From Cercophora sp. LCS_1 (lineage: Eukaryota > Ascomycota > Sordariomycetes > Sordariales > Lasiosphaeriaceae): a DNA stretch of 64,000 bases. The stretch lies in the NCBI GenBank assembly GCA_036250225.1, contig JAPZLL010000048.1, positions 62,001 through 126,000 on the forward strand, in the 5' to 3' direction. The notes under the pieces are model-generated. The model saw nothing but the letters and a program-made list of their open reading frames with translations. It was not told where the DNA came from and made no database searches. The position numbers were made by a program, and so were the translations under genes. Numbering within the stretch: the first letter of the stretch is position 1; every line of letters begins with the position of its first letter. Below are positions 56,692 to 64,000 of the stretch, in pieces.

Positions 56692-57417
56692 TCATGTGAC
56701 CGCTGAAACCGAATGGCAACCTAGCAGGTATCCAGGGCCAGTCTTGAGGGTGTTAGCAACATCGGGTGTCCAAGTAAGGTACCCTATTTGGATTGTATGG
56801 GCGCACAGGCACATGAATGGGGATGTCACCCCAAAAGGCCACCCTGCAATCAATCTTGGCGGCCTTCACGGCATTAAGGCCTGCCTGCGGTGCAGAGACC
56901 ACCAGGGCAGCGAGGGGAGAGAAGCTAAATTTCCAGTTAGTTAGCATCCACCTGACAAGGAGGTACGGTGTAGTACGTTCTGACAAGCGCCATCAATGGC
57001 ATCCCCAATCGTGTCGAAGGTGTGGATTCGGAGCACACCCGGTCTTTGCACAGGCATGTGACCACCTTCGACCGCCTTGATTGCTCTCTTTCTGAACCGG
57101 GAGCGCAACCTATGTGTCAGCCACCACACCTCATCCTCCGATCCTTCGACAGGAGGACCTTACCGATCAGGGTAATCGAACATGAAGGCCTTCAGCGCAT
57201 CAAGCCCCTCATACCTCCCAAGGAATCTTTGAACTGCGGTACGGAAGCGGTCCGTAACACATCCATGATCTCGCCCCGAAAGAATGAGATGAAACCCGTC
57301 TATGTCTTCATCACCACCACTGTACTGAAATCTGCGTGGAGGCCAAGGCCGGGTAAGCGCCCCATTTGTCACCCGCGCCTTGACCCCCCGCCCCATGATG
57401 TCTTTCTCATCACACAT
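56692..57417 (-). pseudogene. Second ALDH-like C-terminal fragment
   Basis: From ATG 57417 the segments run FHLILSGRDHGCVTDRFRTAVQRFLGRYEGLDALKAF, then across a GTAAGG...TAG intron RKRAIKAVEGGHMPVQRPGV, TFDTIGDAIDGACQ. The next segment (FSPLAALVVSAPQAGLNAVKAAKIDC) parallels SLSPLAALYIFALPEDAKT of the neighbour at 54007. At the intron between them the neighbour has CA|GTACGT, whereas this copy has CAGAACGT, so the donor GT appears destroyed. Only the C-terminal half of an ALDH is represented. Weak but consistent evidence for a decayed duplicate. Confidence 0.4.
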
Positions 57418-57613
57418 GTTGACAATATCGGATCAACAACTGGGATAGGAAGGGTTGCGGTACAATGGGGTTGACTAACCAAGGTCAACTAGTTGCTCAA
57501 GCGCGCAATGGTAGGACACAGGGATGCATCTCTTATCCAGTCATTGTGTCAGTCCTGTATCCAAGACAGTCACTTTGGCAAACGACGAGTGCTTGCTCTT
57601 GCAGCAAACATAC

Positions 57614-59570
57614 TTCCTCTTTGATCAGAATCCTCGCAGTGACACTAGAGTCAATTTCATCCCAAAGGGGTGCTGATGAGTCCGACGTGATGTTGGCAAG
57701 TGTCATTTTAGGGGTAGAAGAAACATGTGCTGAGCCATTACCAGACAGCACACAGCGCCGTAAATGCGACAAACTGCAACACCTGAAGCTGCCATCCTCG
57801 TATCGAGCTTGCCGAGTTCCTTCCAGATCTCTTTCCCGTCAGGTACTCCCGGTACATCAATGACCCAGCCGTTCTGTCGCAAGGAAATGTGTCCCACCGC
57901 CCATTGTCTCCATGGTTCCTCGATGCCTCCTCCGCATCACACAGGGCAAGTTGAATTGCCCCGGGTGCAGCAATTGAATGGTCGTGGAATGCTTCCAGAA
58001 TGTGATTGAACGACATATGGAGCTCAAGAAAGCCGTTACGGTACCCCCCGGCTAACTCGTCGGCCAAAACGACACTGCAAGCAAGTCAGCTGCCAGAATC
58101 TCCATTTGCGCAACAGACCTACTTTGGTACAAAATCGTCCACCTTTATCCCCTTCTTGAAAGTTTCGAATCCCGGGGGGATGATGAACGTCTTTTGACCC
58201 CTCGGTGCGGAGACGAGATAGTATCGCTTGTTCTTGAAACAAGGCTGTGTCGCGTCTGCGGTTTCTTGGCTTAGATACTGCGGCACAAGCGGATGCTCGA
58301 TCGAGCAGTCGTGCTTAGCGTCAAGAAGGAAGACGCCGTCGCCACCGATGGACCAGAGGAATGGGACGACCAAAGCGGTGGCAGCCTCAATCAGCGACTT
58401 TCCCCGTTCCGCTGCCTGTCCACGGTAATCTATCGTGCGATTGCCGTCACCCCTCCCGAGCATAACACCGCTCTCCGTCATATCGCCTAGGATGGGGAGG
58501 TCAGCGGTGAACTTTCCGCTGATGGTGAACTCTTTCGCGGTGTCGATAAGGTTTCTCCAAGCATCTAGCACTTGCCACACTGGGACCCCGAAAGTCGGCG
58601 GAGACATGCCAAAGTGGTTGTTCCATTCGCCAATGTCCTCCCACGACACCTCTGATCCGAAACGATACCTATTTACTGTTGGCGTGATGTCACGGGGTTC
58701 TCGGAAATAACCGGCTTACTGTTCGTGCCATGCCCTCACAATAGACTTCATGGTAGCGATCGTGAAACTTTTATTCCCCTCGAAAGGAGTCGTGATCTTG
58801 GTGGCTTCTGTTTGGAGATCGTGCGGGGCTAGACTGTGTCAGCTTGGTCAGACGCCGTCGAGTGAGGCTCAATCAACAGCCTGGAGATTGCCAGAATGTC
58901 GTTAAAAACCGAGCTCTTTAGACCCTGGTTGATCTCGGGGGTGTAATACTCGATGTTCTCTTGCCCTCGCCCTTGGTTGTTGAGCCACCCAACCACGGTC
59001 TGGAATGGACGAAGGTCAACATCCATGTGGGAGATGGCCTGTGTAATGGCCTCGTACATGGTGTCGTACATCTCGTACATGTTAGCACTGTTCCTTGATC
59101 CACGCAGGAAGAGGACATACAAACTCAACGTTGCTGAGCGCGTCCATTACCAGTGTCCCCGCAGGGCCGACACCCAGACGCTCCGCGCAGTTCACCAAGC
59201 GCTCGCAATTGGGATCTGTCGTCAGCTTGGCGCATCCGGCGTCTCGAGGCCCCCCAAAAGTTCGATAGATGGAATTGTTCAGGCGAATGCGCTCCTCATG
59301 GTCTTCCGAGTAGAAAACGTTGACTACGTCCGAGAAGGCTCTCTCGGCGTTGAGAATGGTCCATCATTCGGCCTGCGTAAAGTCCCGCCAATTGACAAGC
59401 GCAGGCTCTGAGCAGCTGATCGTCGTCCAATTGCCCCATCTTTCGCCTCTGGACTCGTCAGAAGTCATCGGGTCGTCAGCAAGTGACGCGCCAATAAGCG
59501 CCGCCCAAGCGAGGAGCAACAGCATCCTGAAAATTCCAAGGCAGCCCTGGTTCGACTCCAGGCGGGGCAT
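57614..59570 (-). pseudogene. Large secreted protein gene, decayed, unknown family
   Basis: ATG 59570 begins a signal-like N-terminus (FRMLLLLAWAALIGASLA). The frame is broken by TGA 59366-59364, between FTQAE and WTILNAERAFSDVVN, and then stays open to a GTATGT donor at 59120. Further exons follow. One contains YEAITQAISHMDVDLRPFQTVV. Another is APHDLQTEATKITTPF. The long one, near 58666-58137, runs RFGSEVSWEDIGEWNNHFG, ISGKFTADLPILGDMTE, LIEAATALVVPFLW and TFIIPPGFETFKKG. The exon after it starts VVLADELAGGYRNGFLELH. Near 57905 a frame change is needed to reach ISLRQNGWVIDVPGVPDGKE. I do not recognise the family. TGG to TGA would explain the stop. Confidence 0.45.
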
Positions 59571-59897
59571 GTGAGAAATTTCTGTGTTTTCTTTTCTCCT
59601 CTTCACTGCTTCACACGGTTATCATGACCTCACTTCATGATGTTCACTCTCCGCATCGAGCTATTTAATCACCTAAACAGCGGATCTTACGAAGATTCTG
59701 GCGCACCTACTGGGCTTGGCGAAAGAAAAAACGAAACGGTAACGTGCTCGCTTGCTATGGGTACCCTAACCCTTATCAGATCACCCCTTTTGAGGGGTAA
59801 TGCCCAATGTCAACAAACGACCTTGCCCCACTTTGAACCTCACCGCAACAACGACACCTGCCAAAACCTGACGAACGCCCAGATACCCCAGCAGAAA
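59571..59897. other. Short intergenic gap
   Basis: Divergent spacer; nothing recognised. Confidence 0.4.
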
Positions 59898-60299
59898 ATG
59901 GCTGCGCCGGCGTCAAGGATTGCACGCTACACATTGGTTTTCTATGCACCGCTTTCTGCAGTCGAAGCCTGCAAGACGGCGATCTTTGCGGCGGGTGCTG
60001 GGCGGTATCCCGGACCGGGCGACTACACCGAGTGTTGCTGGACTGCCGTCGGAACGGGGCAGTTCCGTCCTGGAGATGTAGCAAACCCACACATTGGAGA
60101 GGTCGGCGCGCTCGAAAAGGTTGAGGAGGCAAGAGTCGAGACCCTCTGCGCCAGCGAAGACATTGCGCGTCAGGCGGTTGCTGCGCTGAAGAAGTGAGTC
60201 GCTTCCCTCGCGTCTAGAATGGACAACACGCTGACTGTCAGGAGAGCTCATCCATATGAGGAGCCTGCATATGCTGTGCACAGGATGGAGGACTTTTGA
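59898..60299 (+). CDS. Stand-alone NIF3/YqfO C-terminal-type domain protein
   Basis: Small protein of 117 residues, two exons, 59898-60193 and 60242-60299, joined through a 48-nt intron. It corresponds to the PII-like/ACT-like insert domain of NIF3/YqfO proteins, here as an independent protein (COG3323-like). Signature residues: YTLVFYAPLSAVEACKTAIFAAGAGRYPGPGDYTECCW, then GTGQFRPGDVANPHIGEVGALEKVEEARVETLC. The diagnostic end AHPYEEPAYAVHRMED lies on the small second exon, so splicing is needed for a complete domain. Function unknown; the upstream in-frame extension to 59637 lacks conservation and is not used. Confidence 0.88.
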
Positions 60300-61215
60300 G
60301 ACGTTAGTATTAGCTTAGTCCGTTTGTCGGAAAGCAAACAACTCGACTTCCCATCGTGCTTCTTGCGATCATGAAAAATGGGTTTGTATTCAGGGACGCA
60401 ACGCGACATGTTTACCTCTAGGCTGCGGTTCCTGCATTGCGTTTGAGTGCGGTGTTCAATTTCTGCCCGGAGTGCCCGCAACCTGAATGCTGCGGTCGCT
60501 GGTCCCCACTGACAACCATTCTTTCATCCCAACCTGGGTTGAAGCTGCTCCTTCCATCTTTGATCAGCGCGACAAGCCACAATCCACTGTTGCTTCAGAA
60601 ACGTTCTCTCCATCCTCTGCGCGCGTCCAGCAGTTAAATTCTTACCCCGCCATTGCGACTCAAGCCAATCTCTTCTCCGTCGTAACGATTTCCTCCTCTT
60701 CTCTCCACGATCACACTGATTACGATCCTACTAGCTTTCTATCGCGAACCAAATTTCATCGGAGCTGAATTAATTTGCGATACTCTCTTTTATCCTTGAC
60801 GCCTTTTCGTCCGCGACTACCTTTCAGTCGTCTTTCCGCCTTCGTGCCAGACCGCCTTTGGCGTCATTTGTGCAGTGGTTTTGCGACGCGGCCGCCTTAG
60901 CTTTGCACTTGTCTTCAGATTGTTTCCAATCAAGTAAGCACGGCTACCTCTCTAGCATCTATTCCATCTGGGCCGCCTCCTTTGGTCGTCCAAGCGGATG
61001 GCCACCTGTCTGGCGCCCAGGCACCGTTGCTGGAGGCGCCGCGCCTTCGAGGTACCGTTCGGTTGGGTAGCTGCCAGCGAGGCATACATCAACGTTTCAG
61101 TCTGTCGGCCCTATCGATTGCGCACGACGGCGGCCTGGAGTGCCGTCGTTTATAGGACTCCCAATGCCAGAAAAGCAGGTACAATGATTTATTTGCTAAC
61201 TGGGCGTTTCCAGTC
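60300..61215. other. Intergenic gap
   Basis: Pyrimidine-rich stretches, no recognised gene. A branch site and TTTCCAG acceptor (about 61191-61213) directly precede ATG 61216, so the next gene may have a 5' non-coding or short first exon here. Confidence 0.4.
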
Positions 61216-62472
61216 ATGCCATCGAACGATAATAACGAAGTTCGGGTGCCTGGCGGCTCCCCGTCGAGGCAGCGATTGCTCCCCCCGGCTCCGTTGTCAC
61301 TGCCACCTCGTCCATCAACTCCTGGTTCCTCGATCAACGGACGCCCCCTTGCCGCTAGAACTTCGAATTTGCATGCTCCTGGCAGTCACCCCGAGCGAAT
61401 CGACCTCCACGCTCCAAACCCTAACCCGTGTGGTGGGCTCTCACCCCCGTCTGTGCCGCTTGTTTCTCGTCCCGGCGGACCTATCAGCGCCCCAGCCCAC
61501 GCAACGGCTTCTGGCCTAGGGGCCAGCCGTGCGTTTACCCAGCCAGCCAACGATATCTCGCAGCCTCCCGCTAGTTCCACGGGTAGCCAGGCTGTTGCTT
61601 CCACTGCGCAATCGGCCACATTCGGAAGTTCACCTCCCGCACCGTCCTCTTCACCCATAACGCCGCGGTTCCCGGCCACATTCGCAGGCTCCGTCAGTTC
61701 AAGGACCCTGCCAAAGCTGCCCAATGTTATCTTCATCAATGAAGATATGAACGCCGATCGGGCAATGGCGGTCGCACTAGCGGCCGATGAAGAGAGCGCG
61801 ATTTTAGAGAACGGAACCCCAAACCTCATCTTCTTCTGCGACGGGTCTGTCAACGACGTCAAGCATCTCGGGGGCTATGGCTTGGTTTACAGGCACCCAG
61901 GCCCCATTGGAGTCGTTGGCGGCGAGAGGATCCACTACCGTTTCCGAGTGGCCCCATGCCATAACACCCAACAGGTCGAGCTGCTTGCGATTCTTGAATC
62001 CCTCGGAACTGGTCTAAATATTCTCAAGACCTTCCCAAACCCGGACTGTTGCGTCATCAGAGTCTTCACCGACTCATCCAGCAGCATCGGAATGATGATG
62101 AATGCCAGAGAGGGGCGCTACGTTGCCTTGGGAGGCCCAGCATCTGACAAGGAAATCCTAGCTGTGAGGTCCAACAGTGCTACCTGTTATTTGCGCCCGA
62201 TCCTCATTCGCATTCGAGAAATCGCCGCCTACCTTGAGAATATGGGAATCGTCGTTGAGATACATTGGGTACCTAGATGCGCCACGACGTCGCATGAGCA
62301 GGCTGACGACCTTGCTTACGAGTGGAATGTGCATGGCTACGGCCTAGATTTCCGTGGTTCCGCAACCGCCGACTTGGATGAGATTGTTGATGCCGCATAC
62401 GACTTCTTCCAGCGAGAGAACCCCCCTGCCCCCGCCCCGGCGGGCGAGAACCGCAAGAGAAAGGCGGAGTGA
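61216..62472 (+). CDS. RNase H-like protein with Pro/Ser-rich N-terminus
   Basis: Protein of 418 residues on one coding exon. Residues 1-165 are Pro/Ser/Ala-rich and disordered. Then comes an RNase H fold with the acidic set in place: D209 (LIFFCDGSVND), E255 (NTQQVELLAILESLG), D286 (IRVFTDSSSSIGMM) and D364/D365 (HEQADDLAYEW). The intervening GGYGLVYRHP and ENMGIVVEIHWVPRCATTSH match GGYAIVFKHP and EAMGVRLEITWMKRKTTNSH of the gene at 37541. It lacks the acidic tail and FLERVGHL end of that gene and stops at a basic NRKRKAE. No reverse transcriptase is nearby. Unknown role. Confidence 0.78.
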   Translation: MPSNDNNEVRVPGGSPSRQRLLPPAPLSLPPRPSTPGSSINGRPLAARTSNLHAPGSHPERIDLHAPNPNPCGGLSPPSVPLVSRPGGPISAPAHATASGLGASRAFTQPANDISQPPASSTGSQAVASTAQSATFGSSPPAPSSSPITPRFPATFAGSVSSRTLPKLPNVIFINEDMNADRAMAVALAADEESAILENGTPNLIFFCDGSVNDVKHLGGYGLVYRHPGPIGVVGGERIHYRFRVAPCHNTQQVELLAILESLGTGLNILKTFPNPDCCVIRVFTDSSSSIGMMMNAREGRYVALGGPASDKEILAVRSNSATCYLRPILIRIREIAAYLENMGIVVEIHWVPRCATTSHEQADDLAYEWNVHGYGLDFRGSATADLDEIVDAAYDFFQRENPPAPAPAGENRKRKAE

Positions 62473-64000
62473 TGGAGCGACTGAGAACTCCAAGAAAGTT
62501 CCCGAACGAACCTAGAAGAGGCCCCGACGAGCGTATGGTTGCGGGGGTGAAGGTTGAGACTGGCGAGTATGTGTGTATGATGGATTTATAAGGATTCTTT
62601 GTACTATTAGAATACCCAATCGACCTGCGATTTGCCCAGAATATTATTCTGGCACCCCGGTAATGATACTGCTGTGTTTACAAGCTCTGAGTGCTTGCGT
62701 GGCAAGCAAATTCGCTTCAAAGAAATGTGGTAATCCCCCTAACACGATGGGGTCTGTTTTGCAACGAAACTTGAAAGCTGTAGAACTTCCTAAATGAACT
62801 CCATAATCCATTATGTGGTGGCTAAGGGTAATTGATTGATTGATCTGACGATTTAGCCCAACGAACGGGCTGGGTGTCTTGCCTTTTCGCATTTTCAGCA
62901 AGTATCGGCATCCTTTCCCCCAATCCTCCCTTTTCGCTCTCCAATTCTCGTCCCAGTCCATTACGCATGGCCACCAGATTTCCCGTAGCCTGATCCAACA
63001 CTCCAAGCCAGCTGAGCTCAGTCGTGGCTGGGACGGCGCCACATGTGGCCGTCGAGTGTGCAGAGCAGCGCCCCCTGCGGCTCTGCAGCTGTGTTCAAGG
63101 GGAATCCTTGCCGCAGCCTTGACACTGTCGGCACTGGGCTGAGCTTTGACCCCGCGGCCGCCGGCGCTCCCGGTCTCCGTTCTCGCTGGCGCGTGGCTCT
63201 TCTTTTGTTTTTGGTTGCGTTGGTATCACTAGGTATACGTACCCTGGCCAAGATAGCAAGTTCTCTCAAACCCAACGAAGCGGCCCGCTTTCGCTTTTTG
63301 ACAGCTCTCGCTGAAGACGCGAGAGTTGTTGGCAAAGGACATGACGTTGGGACCGGGCGACCCCCTCTTCAGTTCTGACCGCCACGGCACGCCCGGTGTT
63401 GACCTTGGTATCATGCCTACTTTGCTCTGGGCGCGTCCCTCCGCTCGCCGTCTTTCCGCTCTGGAACATCGGGTGGCCAACGTCGTTCTCTAAGTCGCAT
63501 AGGCAGGATCCAACGTTTGTGCCGGGATCGCAAGGAACGCCCAAGGCAGGGAGAAGGGGCTTTTAGGGTCAGCTGCGGCGCCACAATCTCCCTTTTCCGA
63601 ACGGAGATCTGACTTCCGTACTCCGCAGCGCCCCAAGGGGGCAGATCCAAGGTTAGGTTGCCATCGCACTCCTTGCGGCGGTGTAGGAGGGGAAGTCGTT
63701 GGGCCCGAATGCAAAGATGGCCGTGGCCGCGGCGGTAGCAAGCTCGGAGGAGTTGGTCCATCTCGTCGGCGGCGAGCTCCGTGTCAGCGTTATGCTCGCA
63801 ATGTCTTCTCTTTTTTCTTGATGGATGATGAGAATTGTGTGGTTATATAGAGAACAGCTCCAACCCCTATACATACTGAAAACATAATAATTCTGCAAAA
63901 ACGACTGGTAGCCACAAGGGATGCCCGGCCTGCCGTTCCAGGTTGTCCGTCCTCGCCTGTTCCCTTGCCTTTCTCACCCCCAGTCTTTCCAGGTAGAGGT
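62473..64000. other. Right edge, no gene supported
   Basis: Minus-strand frames between 63898 and 63417 overlap in three phases with coding-like composition (for example FAFGPNDFPSYTAARSAMA) but no domain or certain splice pairing. A gene may begin beyond the window edge. Confidence 0.3.

Noticed and set aside
60437..60768. Short plus-strand genes upstream of the third RNase H-like gene
   Set aside because: Overlapping frames in pyrimidine-rich DNA with no conserved feature; more likely leader sequence.

Overview
The window looks like a stretch of a filamentous ascomycete (Pezizomycotina, probably Sordariomycetes) nuclear genome. The genes are interrupted by short introns of about 46-60 nt with GT...AG ends and CTAAC/CTGAC branch sites. 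The gene families are typical of these fungi: HET domain, DUF1996, DUF4360, UstYa/DUF3328, fungal rhodopsin-like receptor and BAHD-type acyltransferases. Coding regions are GC-rich, and gene density falls where decayed genes and repeats accumulate. All family assignments come from reading translations by eye; no database search was made.

Layout. 0.6-2.4 kb: carotenoid oxygenase. 5-6.2 kb: broken macro/PARG-type gene. 6.8-9.1 kb: TRAPPC12-like subunit and an acidic protein. 9.9-14.9 kb: an 11-exon, 1389-residue CorA-like membrane protein whose third intron carries a small inverted-repeat transposon. 15.2-18.7 kb: two genes interrupted by in-frame TAG codons, with a low-complexity protein between them. 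19-24.3 kb: allantoate-type MFS transporter, secreted DUF4360 protein, SET-domain protein. 24.5-27.9 kb: decayed RNase H-like paralogue, 5'-truncated HET gene, secreted DUF1996 protein. 29.8-36.3 kb: acyltransferase, aldo-keto reductase, HAD phosphatase. 37.5-39.1 kb: intact RNase H-like protein with a second transposon copy in its intron.

The most striking region is 39.7-45 kb. A minus-strand gene encodes a small secreted protein made of repeats of DESKTCLKARG. Nearly every repeat sits on its own 33-nt exon between phase-2 introns of 50-56 nt. It is divergently arranged with a UstYa-family (DUF3328) gene carrying two HxxHC motifs, and a second HxxHC-type membrane protein lies 1.8 kb further on. 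This is the architecture expected of a fungal ribosomal-peptide (RiPP, dikaritin-like) cluster. The cluster may extend through an acyltransferase (47.6-49.1 kb) and a vanillyl-alcohol-oxidase-type flavoenzyme (50-51.9 kb).

From 53.3 to 59.6 kb the sequence is dominated by two near-identical tRNA-like repeats and a block of decayed minus-strand genes (two aldehyde-dehydrogenase-like, one large secreted protein). The window ends with a stand-alone NIF3/YqfO-type domain protein and a third RNase H-like protein.
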